A DNA stretch of 64,000 nucleotides from Isoetes taiwanensis (GCA_021234155.1 JAJEKV010000024.1:11880913-11944912), one strand, 5' to 3'; numbered from the stretch's first letter, positions 10,860 to 23,100 are shown. Program-made: numbers and translations. Notes: generated by a model from the sequence alone, not told the origin.

Positions 10860-11350
10860 TCAACAGGCTACATCTTGGATTCGCAAAGATGCTCGTACAA
10901 ATTCAAAACTGTAAGTGCAATCAAAACTACTATATGGTAATCCTAGCTTCATCAACACAAATTCTCTCTATATTTGAAAAATGTATAATCCCCTTCAAAT
11001 CAGGAGGGGTTTGTTATTGTAGCAGGACGAATGAATGAGAACAAAAACAGAGGAAAAACTCTATGAAACTATAAGTGCAATCAAAACGATTGGATGGTAA
11101 TCTAAGCTTTGATCAACACACAAATTATTTCTGTGTCTAAAATTTCAGTAGTCATAGGTACTCCAGAATACAATGAATAACAACAGAAATGGGGGCTAAA
11201 ATCCATGAAATAGCTGGCGTTTAAAAATGCCATTGTTCAGTAGTGATATTCAAAAGAGGTTTGATATTGTAGCAGGACTTCTGAAAACAATTAATAATAA
11301 CAAACACAGAGGCCAAAAATCTATGAAAGAGGTGGCATTTAAAAACGCCA
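10860..11350. repeat. Degenerate long tandem repeat
   Basis: Phrases such as AAGTGCAATCAAAAC, TTTGWTATTGTAGCAGGAC, AAAACAGAGG and GGCRTTTAAAAAYGCCATT recur in the same order at intervals of roughly 180-270 bp. They indicate about three diverged copies ending beside the H2B-like segment. Confidence 0.5.
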
Positions 11351-11372
11351 TTTTCAGTGGTGATATGCAAGC

Positions 11373-11570
11373 TTAAGCGCTTGTGAATTTTGTAACAGCC
11401 TTGGTGCCCTCAGAAACAACATGTTTAGCAAGCTCACCAGGCAAAATAAGACGAACATCAGTTTGAATCTCCCAAGAAGTAATGGTAGGCTTCTTATTAT
11501 AGCGAGCAAGCTTAGAAGACTCTTGAGCAAGCTTCTCAAAAATATCATTGATAAACGAATTCATAATCCC
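11373..11570 (-). pseudogene. Histone H2B C-terminal half, fused in frame to PPR relic
   Basis: The last 65 codons of a 151-codon frame read [36 protein letters not shown], and [14 protein letters not shown]...[11 protein letters not shown]. This is the H2B alpha-2 helix, loop 2, alpha-3 and alpha-C, ending exactly where plant H2B ends. Differences from canonical plant H2B include Trp for Arg in ITSREIQ and Asp for Ala in IQTAV. The alpha-1 helix and N-tail are absent. The upstream codons are pentatricopeptide repeat, with the join at about 11571 (…[12 protein letters not shown]) and no stop between. A half histone fold could not form a normal dimer; I read it as a gene-fragment fusion. Confidence 0.85.
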
Positions 11571-12359
11571 CTGACCACAAGCAGCAATCATTGCATTCCA
11601 AGACACAATATTTCTTTGTGGCATTCCTTGAAACATTTTAAATGCCTCTGCAAGTCTCCTCTTTTGTGTATATGCTGTAATCATTATGGTCCATGAAACT
11701 ATATCAGGCTGAGGCATCTGTTTGAAAAGCTTTAAGGCTCCTTCAAGACGGCCTCGCTGTGCATAACCCCCAAGCATTTCTATGAGGTATTTGGTGGAAC
11801 AGTTTAAGTGCCTCCTCAAGCTCTCCATGTTGGACGTAACTTGAGATCATAATATTCCAGCTCATCAAGTTCTTCTCTGGCATTGCCTGAAATAGGTGAA
11901 GAGCCTGTTGAAGATGCCCTGCTTCAGCATATGCTGCTATCATAGCATTCCAAGAAACCACATTTCTAAGAGGAGTCTGTTTGAATAGCAGGTCAGCTTC
12001 CCCTGTTGAACATATGCAGCAATCATGATATTCCAAGTAAATGAGTTTTTTCTATTCATCTTGTCAAAGACCTCTCGTGCATCAAGCAAAGCGCCACATT
12101 TCCCATACATTTGCACAAGTAAGTTACCTAAAAACCTATCTTGTTCAATTCCCTTGTTCTGAATGTAGTCATGAATATGCTTTCCATTTGCAAGAGCTTT
12201 CTCTTCTCCACATTTCCGCAAAAGAGCAGCAAGGTCCGATTGAACATAGCACCTTCCATCTATATCTCTCTCCCAGTTCTCAAGAACTTGTCCATGTCTT
12301 GGTTTAGCTGTGAAATAACGTCTCACATACTTGTATAACCTATATTTGCGTTGTGACAT
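11571..12359 (-). pseudogene. PLS-type pentatricopeptide repeat protein, frameshifted
   Basis: Organelle RNA-binding PPR family, PLS subclass, as in editing factors. The N-terminal frame (12359-about 12010) reads ...LAALLRKCGEEKALANGKHIHDYI..., LGNLLVQMYGKCGALLDAREVFDKM, NSFTWNIMIAAYVQQGKL. The next frame (12036-about 11780) has [28 protein letters not shown] and [28 protein letters not shown]. The third (11828-11571) has [49 protein letters not shown] and [14 protein letters not shown]. Two frame changes break it. It has about eight repeat units and no E or DYW domain; the histone H2B piece stands in their place. It is too short and broken to be a working editing factor. Confidence 0.85.
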
Positions 12360-12830
12360 CTAAAGTGTATACATGTATTCTAGCTGCCACAAAGTTTGAA
12401 GCAGAGGCTGTAAAATTTGAAGCAGAGGGTGTCTGCATTATGCGGGAAATGACATGTTGCAAGAAGATGTATGTCTAAATCCAGTTTTTCAACCCTAACA
12501 AAAACCACAGTGCTGTACCAATAAATTATAGATTGACCGGATTGATTGCTAGCCGCATGAAAGCCTTCGAATTTGAAGCCCAAAATTTACTGAGTCAAAA
12601 CATTAGTAAGCTTTTAAATTCGATAATTGATCCTGTGCGACCTTGAAAAGCCAATGGATGAAGTAAATAAAAGCAAGAACGAAACAATCAAAAGAAAGAA
12701 AGAGAAAAGACCATCTTACCTCAACTTGGATCTGCCTAATACGAACGGGCTTGGGTCTCCAGCATTCTGCACAATAAATCTAGGTAGTATGCGCCACCGA
12801 TATAGAGTAAAAGGGCAGTAGAGATGTACC

Positions 12831-13444
12831 TGTTTAAGAACCTTAAAGATATAGATTTTGTAGCTCTCAACGCTGCGCCTGCCCTCTTCTAGAACCAGGC
12901 TATAATTTCCGCTGTAAAGATGCATACCAGGTTTAAGAACTTGGGTGCAAACCATTGTATCGGTTGGGCTATCAAAGGTCTGCCATATTTTGTTATGAAT
13001 GTTTCCATAGTCATTATTAACAAGAACAATATTACCACGGTTGCTAACCTGCAAGTACTTGACTCCCCTGTTTTGGGTCCTTGTTTGCCAAACGATTTCG
13101 CCATCCGAATCCTGAAGGAGCATATTTCTGTTTATAAACTCAAGAACTGCTCCATCGCTAACCAAACGAGACTGATTAGCCTCCCAAATGACCTCTGCGG
13201 AGTACGAATCGCCATTTGTAAGATCATATGCAAGAACCGAAAGGCTATAGCCGGATCCGCCGTGTTGGACATATCCGTTTCCTTCTTCAGTGGTTATGTT
13301 GCCGATGAATCCAGTAGAACGGCCGTGTAAGCCATTGTCAAGATTTAACGAAGGTCCAGTGTTGGAAATATTGCAGATGAGATCATACTGCATATATTGA
13401 AGGGTTGGGATTGGGAAGGAAAGCAAAACGAAGATGGGGGCCAT
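12831..13444 (-). CDS. Bulb-type (G-type) lectin domain exon
   Basis: The frame starts at ATG 13444 with a hydrophobic stretch (APIFVLLSFPIPTL) that may be a signal peptide. It then carries a B_lectin domain: SLNLDNGLHGRSTGFIGNIT, NGYVQHGGSGYSLSVLAYDL, AEVIWEANQSRLVSDGAVLEF, LLQDSDGEIVWQT, LQVSNRGNIVLVN and KIWQTFDSPTDTMV...LKPGMHLYSGNYSLVLEEGR. This domain is extracellular in S-domain receptor kinases and in EP1-like glycoproteins. After about residue 200 the match ends at a possible donor (AAACAG/GTACATC, about 12831); the open frame itself runs to 12716 with unrelated residues. No S-locus, PAN or kinase exon is found downstream. It may be an exon of a longer, lost gene or a secreted lectin. 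The frame is intact, so expression is possible. Confidence 0.7.
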
Positions 13445-13464
13445 AGCCGAAGCTCGATCCCAGT

Positions 13465-14749
13465 AGATGATTTCTTCAGAGGGAAGAAATCCAAGGCCTT
13501 TTGCCCTGGCTGATATGGCGACGATTTCTTCAGCGGCAAGAAATCCAAGACTTACGGGGACAATTTTACATTTTTTATTTTTTTTAATTTCTTAAAGGGC
13601 ACGTGTCATGCCCATATGTTTTTCCAGGGCAGAAATATTAGGGGTTCAAAGAAATGTACCTGACTTATATATGTATTGATAATCGCATAATGTTGACCAT
13701 CACATGCAAATCATGACCCATGCTTGCAAGTTACAACCGAGATCTTACAAAGGCCTGCTACCTATTCATTTAGAAGTAAGGCTTTCTTTTAGTGCCCTAT
13801 GTATCAATATTCCAACAACTTTAAGACTCCAAAACAACATTTAGATACTAAATACTTGAAGACACATATAAAGGTTTAACACAAATGAGTGCTAAAAATT
13901 CAAGAGACATACAAATCTTTTTCTATTGATGGCATGAATAGTAATAGAAAGCATCAATATAGATTTCATATTGCAACTAGCACAATAAATCATTAATTGC
14001 TTACAATTGCTATAGGGAATCATATGCTTTCTTTGTCTATCCATCTTTTGATGAGGAAACAAGATTTTGTCATGCCCATATGACATACTATCTATTTGCC
14101 TTACCTTCAATTTACATGCGACACTACCATTGCTTTGTTGCACCAATGAATGATTATCTACAAATGTTGTACATCTTCTGTTATATCATCTTAGTTCCTT
14201 TTAGTACTGAGAATTATGTGTTGCAACAACATATATACGTTTTGAAATATATGTCAACCCTATATCTAGCTATATTTACATCATACTTCAGTAGATATAC
14301 GCCCCATATATGATAACTCCATATAGACGCACACGCCTCTATGTATGCCATACATTGCTAGGGTCCATTTGCCAGGGCTCAAAATTCCTCATCTATATTA
14401 TCTTCTTTCTTGCCTAGGAAGACGTGAACAGAGCATGACTTATAGGCTAAATCTGAAATTTAGGCAACAATTTTAAAAAATGGGGAAGAGGCGAGAAGCT
14501 TAAGGTTGAATGAAAATAATACCACGCTTAGAAAATATTGCCCCCATTTCTTTTTCAAAAGCTATGTCCTTCCTTTGATTTCTTTGCTGGGGCCACCTTT
14601 CATATATACTTCCACAAACCACTATAACCCCATATTAGACCACCCAAATTCCATAATGGCAATTGCTCTACATTACCCTCGCCCCCACCAGAGCACATTG
14701 TCTATTCCGGCCGACAATAAAACAACCGCCTCTTCAAGTTATTAGTAAA
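13465..14749. other. No gene; AT-rich, possible Helitron body
   Basis: 13465-13550 holds a short imperfect duplication of a GATTTCTTCAGMGGSAAGAAATCC word. The rest is AT-rich with no coding signal. Because a Helitron 3' end closes at 14777 in plus orientation, some of this may be the body of a non-autonomous Helitron, but the 5' TC end is not determined. Confidence 0.35.
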
Positions 14750-14777
14750 GCCCGGCAACGCCGGGCACCATAACTAG
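14750..14777 (+). mobile_element. Helitron 3' terminus
   Basis: GCCCGGC-AAC-GCCGGGC (14750-14766), a perfect 7-bp-arm hairpin, is followed by ACCATAACTAG and T. It matches the Helitron end at 6398-6425 in loop, spacing and terminal CTAG, and differs by one compensated base pair in the stem. Compensated stem change between two copies supports selection on the hairpin. Confidence 0.75.
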
Positions 14778-16400
14778 TTCTTTATAAGGTTGCTTTGTCA
14801 CACATACCATTTAAACTTTGGTTAATAATATATGGTTATGATAGTTCAGGAGCCAATCTAATCACCACATTTGAAGGTTTCCAAGGCAATCTTGCAAGTG
14901 ACTTAAAAACCTCAGCTCAAATGCCATTGTTTCTCAACACAAATTTGTTGCTAAATTGTTCAATTCATTCTGTTTATCACAACATGTGTTACTAAGTTAT
15001 GACATTTATGGACCAAAACTATCTTTTAGAATTATCATGAAACTCTACTTGCAAGCCCCGACATGATCGACTATTGTTAGAGTAATTCTTATGGTTCTTA
15101 AACATTCTTTAGGGATTGTCACCCTTGCTAGTAAAGGACAGAGGCATTCTAAAAACTAAGTTTATTTTCTTGAAAAAGTTTGGCCTAGGCACACTCTATT
15201 CAGCTAGCTTAGTGGGGTTCTATGTTATGATGACTAAGGAATGATGTTGAGTGGGCATGCCTATAGTTTGCATAATGTTATAAATTTATATAGTACAGTG
15301 ATTGCTAATCATTTTAAATTGAATCCATACATATAATTCCTTCAAATCTAGTCACAAACAAATAAAAGAAACAAAAGTAAATGGTAATAGTTGGGCTAGT
15401 TATCGGCCTCCAATTCGAATTTGAGGAGTAGGTTCTAATTAATAGCATGATTTAATTAATTGCAGACTTATTCTTATAAGAAATTTATGGCACCCACCAC
15501 AAACATTTCTCTTTATCAATTCACTCACTCATATGTGAAGTTGGAATGGCGAGAAGGAGCTGACGGGCAGATTTAATTGGCCTCAAGGACTCATTGACAT
15601 GAAAGTCAAAATGGTGAAAAAGAAACTGATGGGCTGATTTTAATTGGCCTCAAGATTTGTGAATGTTGCTAATATGCGATCTTAAAAATTTTGATCTTGA
15701 CATATTAGGTTGTTTATATGCAATATTTTGGGTGTATACGTTGAAGTATATGATGAATTGCTTTGCACAAACATGAAGAATAAAGCTGCTTCCATATTGT
15801 CTGTTGCTTGCAAGAATGCTTCTGATAAGTATTATGCTTCTGTGTTGTTATCTAGTGTATAGAGGTCCATGCAAGGGGAGTTTTATTTAAAGTGAGGAAT
15901 TTGGTGACATATTGGGTGCAACATTTTGGATTTACAGACCTTGTTAGCCTACTAGTATCTTATTATAGCTTATACAAGGTGTAGATAATTATTTGGTCAG
16001 AATGTGATGCATTCTTTTGATGCCAAAGGGTGAGTTCCCGAAAGTAGCAGAGTTGTAGAGAGTAGATGGAAAAAAGCATATTCATCTGGAAAGCATATTT
16101 CTTGGGTAGATGAAAGAGGTGGAATTAGCCTAGTTGAAAGCCCATATTCACAGGTCAGTCTAATGTAATTCGTTATGCCGATAATAGTGTGTCTGAAGGA
16201 GGCAGATATACTGATGGAAATTCAGAAAATAACTTTTATTGAGGAAGGTGTGGGCTTTCCAGAAGTTTTTTAAGATAGAAGTGGGGTAGCTTCTGATGCT
16301 GGTCAAAGGAGGATATGGCGGTGGTCATGGCAGAGGTGGTTAATAAAAGCGCAGTCAATGGCAGAGAAAGAGGAAGAATTGGAAAGATAAATGCTCCATT
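14778..16400. other. Gene-free stretch with one imperfect tandem duplication
   Basis: No coding content is recognised. 15533-15587 and 15598-15654 are imperfect copies of each other (…CTGAYGGGC…TTTAATTGGCCTCAAG). The remainder is AT-rich single-copy-looking sequence. Confidence 0.4.
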
Positions 16401-16405
16401 GATTT

Positions 16406-16475
16406 AATAGAATAGAATAGAATAGAATAGAGTTTTTATCTATGGAGATCAGTCGGCCTATGGGACCCAAAAAGG
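16406..16475 (-). mobile_element. LINE 3' end (minus) with AATAG microsatellite tail
   Basis: Five AATAG units (16406-16431) are followed by a segment that, read on the minus strand, is GGGTCCCATAGGCC...CTGATCTCCATAGATAAAA. The same 3' terminal motif closes LINE copies at 27400-27462, 30970-31024 and 53105-53165. Only the last tens of bases are present here, as in a strongly 5'-truncated LINE insertion. Confidence 0.65.
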
Positions 16476-16492
16476 AGGCGCAACGAAACATT

Positions 16493-16592
16493 TTCTTGAT
16501 GCAATTTCATCAGAAATTTTGCTTTTGAATCGAATCTTTGGCATTCTTGATGCAATTTCATCAGAAATTTTGCTTTTGAATCGAATCTTTGG
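16493..16592. repeat. Perfect 51-bp tandem duplication
   Basis: 16493-16543 is repeated at 16544-16592 without a substitution, so it is very recent. Confidence 0.9.
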
Positions 16593-16599
16593 CTAATTT

Positions 16600-17680
16600 G
16601 ATTGCTGGACTTGTAGAAGCCCAACAGCCAGCTGATTCCCCTCATCTCAAGCTATATATTCACCCCTTATTCCTTAATCTACACCGTACGTAAAGTTCCT
16701 CATTTGTGGGGTATGCAAGTACAAAATTTGCTATATTGTATGGTGTTGATTTCGTACGGAATACTATATGGTGTTGATTTCGTACGTGCAAAATACAATT
16801 ATGAGGGCTCTCGCTGCCCTACGTCACCCCCCGTGTGAATATGCACCCAAACCAAAGAGAGTTTAAGGGGGATTTTAATTTAAATGTGTTAGACCCAATG
16901 GTTGTGTTAATTAATGTCAATGGTAGTTATGTGTTGGTTGTTAATGTCAATGGTTGTTATGTGTTGGTTGTTATGTTTCGGGGGATTTAATTTTTATATG
17001 TTGGATGTTAATGGTTTGTGTTGCAAAAAAAAATTTTTGGCCCCGAAGACGTCACCCTCCCCCCCTCCCCGGCGTGACAAAAATTTTAGAATTCAAACCA
17101 GAAAAAAACTAGAATTCATTTGAGGCTTTCATCACCTGTAGCTTTTGAATTTGATCACAATAAAACAAATAAAACATAAGTAAAAGTTACTATAAAGATA
17201 AAGCAGATTGATCCCATTATTCTGAAAGTCATAAAGTTTGCAACACCCATACACAAATATTTTTCAACTGGAATTTAACAACAGTCTTTGGCCTCCATGG
17301 ATTCTTGTGGTGAGAAACCAAAGTGGGAAACTTTTCTGCTTGTTAGCACAAGGATCTAGAAGCCTTGGAATTTGCTTAATAACGGCCTCAAAATCTAAAA
17401 ATGCATGGTAATTTTTTGCAAGCTTCATTCGGAATGAGCCATAAAACAATATCCAATAGCACAATCCTGTATTAATCAGCTGGTAGGATGTGAAAGCCTA
17501 CCAAACCCGGCCAAAAAATTGCTGTTTTAGCATAGATAACTTAACCAAATATATCCACTATCAAAAAGATCTCGGAGAGAGCTTTCCAACGCAATAAAAA
17601 TCATCTCAAACAGAGCTCTGGATCAAAAGTTATGATAAGAAATGTGTTGCCGGCGGGAAAACTGCACTACATGCGCCCTT
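16600..17680. other. Gene-free stretch with small repeats
   Basis: 16730-16795 contains a 25-bp duplication (TATGGTGTTGATTTCGTACG twice). 16905-16980 repeats AATGTCAATGG and TTATGTGTTGGTTGTTA. No gene was found. Confidence 0.4.
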
Positions 17681-17683
17681 CAA

Positions 17684-17885
17684 GCCCTTCATGTGCCCAT
17701 TATGCACCACACACACAAAAAGAGGGCTTTTGTTGTGAGCCATTGGTTGTTGACCATTGGAAAAAAAAGGCTAAAATCAATGGCCCTTCATGTGCCCATT
17801 ATGCACCACACGCACAAAAAAGGGGCTTTTGTTGTGAGCCATTGGTTGTTGGCCATTGAAAAAAAAAAAGGCTAAAATCAATGGC
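17684..17885. repeat. Tandem duplication, 99-bp period, two copies
   Basis: A unit beginning GCCCTTCATGTGCCCATTAT at 17684 repeats from 17783 with a few differences and a variable A-run. Because 99 is a multiple of three, the plus frames stay open through both units (…HYAPHTQKEGFCCEPLVVDHW), but no known protein is seen. Confidence 0.85.
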
Positions 17886-17889
17886 TCAG

Positions 17890-18900
17890 AAATGGTGCAC
17901 TCTAGATGTACGCATTAGTACATCCATTTGAATATATCACGAAATCATAGGAAAACCTTAGTGAAAAGCGTACAAAAACACAAAGAAAACCCCATGTTAT
18001 TATGCTACATATTGGATGGTAATTTCTTTGTAATTCTGAAGCATGATCAGAGAATAACCTGTGGTTTTCTTAAAGGATCATTCTCTGAACTTTGGGATCA
18101 ATTGGTGTTAAATCAAACATTCCCAAACTATCTTTTCACACCCGAATACATCTTTTCCCTTGCCTAGAGGAATTTGAAAGCGAAATTATAGACTCATGGC
18201 TTCTTGAATTCACTGGGAAGAAAAATATCTCACCTACAACAATATTTCAGATATTTTGCGAATGGATAGACAGAAAGATCTCAATCAGAGTCTTCTCAGA
18301 ATGATCACAAGTTTCAATCTTTTACTGGCTTTAAATTTTATGGAGATTCTTTGGTCTTTCTACCTAATCAATCTGTTACCTAGCTAATTTGTCTTGCCTC
18401 CTCCTCTAATTTCCCTTTTTCTGCTTGCTCCTCACCATTCTTCTTGTAATTTCCTTTTGTCCCCTATTTTTCTTGATTATGGCTAAAAAGCTTGAAAATA
18501 AAAAAAATTCAAATATTTCAAAAACCGAAATGCCAATTCACTTATTCTTCTTCACAAGTTTATGCTTCTTTCCCCAGCTTAGAGAAGCGACCTCCTAAAG
18601 CACTTAAGTTCTTTCCACTCTGATCCTTCTAAAGTGATTAAATTTGGTTTTGCTGATTTAAATTTCCTTTCCAAAGAAATGCAACATTTCTCCACTGATG
18701 TTCCACAATGGGACAATCTGTCCAAGGGTCTTGGGATCGACAATGTTACTCCTCCTCTGGATGCTAATGGAGTTCCCATCCCCTATGGTGCTCCTAGACC
18801 TGCTCAACAAGTAATCTTTGATCAATCTCACCCAAGAATTCTACAACATGTAGTACATGACTCGGCCTAATATCCAACTCTACAAAGGCATTCACCTGAA
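17890..18900. other. No recognised gene
   Basis: The frame at 18634-18870 (…LSKEMQHFSTDVPQWDNLSKGLG...VPIPYGAPRPAQQVIFDQ) has protein-like composition and may be an exon, but I cannot assign it. Surrounding sequence is AT-rich. Confidence 0.25.
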
Positions 18901-18911
18901 TAATTCTTCAA

Positions 18912-19020
18912 TTCTAGAGCTATAGAGACAAGGTGGACAAAATGGCCCTTGTGGGCATCTCCATAAACAGAAACATGCGGACAAAATAGCCCTTGTGGGC
19001 ATCTCCATAAACAGAAACAT
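18912..19020. repeat. Dispersed repeat copy with partial tandem copy
   Basis: A 66-bp unit (TTCTAGAGCTATAGAGACAA..., 18912-18977) is followed by a partial second copy (18979-19020). The unit recurs at 20080-20146, where its first bases abut the end of the 178-bp direct repeat. Confidence 0.8.
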
Positions 19021-19310
19021 TGCTATGCTGATGCTCATGTAACATGCTCTAAGAGAGAAGCTTATCCCCGGGATGAAAACCTCGCCCTTCCGGGTTTTCG
19101 AGGAAACCCTAAAGATAAACAACCATCTAAGAGATGTTATTCACAATAGAAAAGAAAAAGAACCCTCATGCCTACAGGCCTTTTTGGGTTTACAAATACA
19201 TCGAAAAAGGAAAGCCACATGCAGATGTAAGCTGCCAACTATATCAGAACTCGATTGAAAGCGGCAGTTTCACCAACCATCCAAAACTGCAAACTCATCT
19301 GCGTCATCCT

Positions 19311-19700
19311 GCAAAAGAATAACACGAGTAAGACAAAACCCCAAGCCCACCGGCACCAAAGGCTACAAACATAAGCCACCAAGGCTTTAAAACCATAAAA
19401 CAGCCACCAAGGCTTTCAACCATGAACAAGCCACCAAGGCTATAGAACCATAAACCAATAGTCCCATACCGATATAAGCCACCAAGGCTCCATAACCATA
19501 TCAATCAATTTAGTAATAACCAAAGTAGGTCAGATTGGCTGCAAAAGAATAACAAGAGTAAGACAAGACCCCGGGCCCATCGGCACCAAAGGCTACAAAC
19601 ATAAGCCACCAAGGCTTTAAAACCATAAAATAGCCACTAAGGCTTTCAACCATAAACAAGCCACCAAGGCTTTAAAACAAAAAACAAGCCACCTAGGCTC
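19311..19700. repeat. Minisatellite of AAGCC-ACCAA-GGCTT hairpin units
   Basis: Eight copies of a GCCACCAAGGCT core lie between about 19375 and 19700 at roughly 25-45 bp intervals. Most include AAGCC...GGCTT, a 5-bp inverted repeat with a 5-base loop. On top of this there is a higher-order duplication of period 230 bp (GCAAAAGAATAACA at 19311 and 19541). Confidence 0.75.
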
Positions 19701-19903
19701 TCAAATCATCACATATCAACATAAACATAAGCTACCATAAACGAAAAGTCACATATCAACATAACTTAGCAAGTCTCCATAACCATAAATCAACGAATAC
19801 AGCAATAACAAAGTGGATCATACTAACAAGGCCAAGCAGGTTAATTGGAAATAATGACCTATGAATCAACATAAAAAGGGGAAAGAGGGAGGGTGGGTGG
19901 GAG

Positions 19904-20081
19904 GTGAGCTCAGGGAAATCCAGAATGGAGATGCGCACAAAAGCGCTGATGCGGGAAACCTATGTGCCAAGCTCCAAATAGGGTGAGTGCCTGGAAGTTA
20001 CTAACCGCTTGGGACACTTGTCACCTAGCTCTAGAAGGCCATTTACCTTCTATTCGTTGGAAACGAAGGTAAATGTGTCTT
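19904..20081. repeat. 178-bp direct repeat, copy 1
   Basis: Begins GTGAGCTCAGGGAAATCC and ends GGTAAATGTGTCTT. Copy 2 at 25240-25417 appears to differ by one base (A/G in CGTTGGAARCGAAGG). Near its end is an internal inverted repeat, ATTTACCTTC...GAAGGTAAAT, with a 14-base loop. The borders are sharp, but there is no CA end and no flanking target duplication. Confidence 0.85.
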
Positions 20082-20149
20082 CTAGAGCTATAGAGACAAG
20101 GTGGACAAAATGGCCCTTGTGGGCATCTCCATAAACAGAAACATGCTGA

Positions 20150-23100
20150 TACAGAGGCAGAGGGCAAGAAAATACCATTCTAGGAGTTTTGGTAGAGAGG
20201 ATGCATTTTCAGAAGCACATATTATGATTTTCAAGACAAAGTCAAAAGGACTCCAAGTCATGAGGCTAAATAAACTAAAGCTAGAAGAAGCCACATAGGA
20301 GAAGAAAGTGCATTTTCTATATTTTAAGGTGTCTAGAGAAACATGAAAGGGAATACATAAAATGTCATAGTAGGAGAAAATAGAACTCTATCTGCAAGTT
20401 TGGGACAGACATAAGTCAAATAGACAAGAAAAAATAAGGAGAGCAATTGCGAAAAAGGGGAGGGGCAAGAAAGGTTTTAGGATAAAAAGGGCACATAAAC
20501 TTATGTAAGATAGTAAGTATGAAAAATAAATGGTAGATACAGAATGTGATTTCCATGGTAACAACTACTTCCTAGATGGTCAGCTTACCACACCGACAAT
20601 TAATTGCATCACAACATGTTTAATGTCTCATGCAACTTAAGAGACAATGATTGAGCAACCCTATAAAAATAAAAAGCACATATAGCTCAAAGTATCTAAA
20701 AGAAAAGTGCGAGGCAAAATTGGCAAAAATCGATTCAAAATGGTTCTATACAAAGACTAAATAGCTGCAACACAAACTATCTAACACTTAGACATTCATA
20801 ATCATCTTTAAACCCAAACACTCGAACTACACACTTTAGGTATAAGACCCACGTGACCATATGAAAATGCGATAAAATTGCAGATTAAAGATAAACAAAC
20901 CAAACAAGATAAGGTGATATTCAACTAGAGGTAGGACAAGCTAGATAGATAGACAAATGAAAAATATTATTTAAAGAAGTTAGGTTATAGCCAAATGGTG
21001 CATATGGAAAAAGGAACATCCGATGAAATCCAAAGCTTCTAGCTTCTAATATTGAGAACAACCTTGGCACGTGCTCTCTCAGGTGGTGACAGACTATTGC
21101 TAGCAACCAAAGGTTGAGGCACAAAGGGATGAAAGACTAAAATGAAAAATGATGATATGGTTAGAAAAAATAGGATAGGCAAAAGGAGATAGGGCTAGGC
21201 TGATTGGTGGGATCACCAAGACCGTGCAAAGAAGAGGGTGCATGATAAAGTGTTAGAAGAAGGATACAATGCAACAGAAATGACACCTAGATGGTAATCT
21301 CCACAAAATCAATATAATTTCCTAACGATAGCATCTTTAGTAAAACATTATAATACAACCAATTCTCCAACAAATCTCGACAGCTATGGTTAGCACCAAC
21401 TCACTAGAGGTATAATGGTCAAGCAAAACTATCTGCCAGCTATGAAGAATCGTGAAGAACATGAACAAGGGTGAGAAAGTGCATTTCATATGCATTACAA
21501 GCAGAGGATACGTTAGTTGCAAGGGAAAACATATAAAAGGTACAAAGGTGACGATAAAAGATGTTGTAAAAGCAAAGCAAGGATTCAAACAGGGTGTTAA
21601 CACAGGCCAGCTATAAATACACCACAAATACTACTAGATACAAGAAGTCCATATATGGCAGACGGAACTAGAATTCAACCTCTCTTCAAATATGGCAACT
21701 TGTCCTAGTTCACGATTTTGTAGAAGTTGTAAAAGGTTACAGAAAATAATCAAACAAAGAAAATAAGGATTAATCTCACCTAAGATTGTAATTCTTACCA
21801 CTATCTTTCATTACAATTCTATCTTCAAAACAAATGTCCACTACATGCAATCTCTTCAATAAGTAATCTTGTAGAGGCAACTATTAGAGGAAGGAGAGAC
21901 TTAAAAAGACAAGAAGCTTGAATAAGATATTAAAGTACGATCTGGAAGAACTACAATGGCGTTAACATTGTTTAACCACCATGTTATTAATTGGAAAGCA
22001 TGTTTTAAAATAAAAATCAACGGAATATCGTTGCAATTTAAATATTGACCCTCAAAAAAAATCTAAGCAATTCTTTATATGCAAACTCTTCAACACAACA
22101 AATTCTATGAAAATGCTAGCAAAGGTAAAGGCCAAGGCTATGTAGGTTGGATACAACCACAACAATTGTTGCCACAATAACAGATAATAAGTCAATTTAA
22201 CAAGTATGGCCAAAAAACCGTCTAATAAAAGTTACTTCTAATTAAATAAATGCTAAAAAGTATCCCATGGACGGAGTGAAAACGTAGACGAACAATTGAC
22301 TAATATATATTTCCAACCCGATAGAGCAAAAATGTAGACGAACAATTGATCAAGATATATGCTCCCAACGTGAGGTCTTCAACATGCATTAACTTATTGT
22401 CATCAAGACTGCTATATCTTTTACCAAGGATCCCCATAAACCTTGAATGATTATCCATAAAAGCAAAAACTAGGCAATAGCTTAGAGCCAACTTACCACA
22501 TCACAACATAAGAGCTCCAATAGACATAAATATAAGGGATGGTAGAGCAACCACATATGCAACAAGAAAACTTGTTCACTAGAATTATAGATCCAACTCA
22601 CAAATTATTCAAGTCTAAACTAAATTGCAAGTTCTATCCACCATCAACTATGACCCAAGATTCAATCAGCTCCTAGAGACTCAATGGAAAAACCACTTGG
22701 AACCTCACAAAGTTTGCCTTGCAATTTCTGTTCTATACTATCAGGGCCAAGAGAATTCCGTGAGTAACTAGCTGATTTTTTCAACTAATGGAAACAATAA
22801 TCTATTGCAATTCAACTGCGGGAATCGAAACTATCCATACATTCCTCAAAAGAAGAAGTTGTGCCTCTATAAGCTAATCTTACAGGACCTTAATATTTGC
22901 GTCACGATTCAAAAAAGCTCTGCCGATGTAAACAACACTAATAAACTACTTCAAAGAATTGAAAAATGTTTAGGCTGCTTTGTAAAGTCCAAGCACCATA
23001 AGGAAGAACGATATTCCATAGTTTCAAGGAAATATATCTTTGAACCGAAATTTATTTTTGCTTGGATTTCTACTCGGATGCTAGAATGCATGTTTGTCTA

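Noticed and set aside
11421-11696. Plus-strand frame over the PPR-H2B region
   Set aside because: Antisense of the histone and PPR coding strands, whose protein matches are unambiguous.
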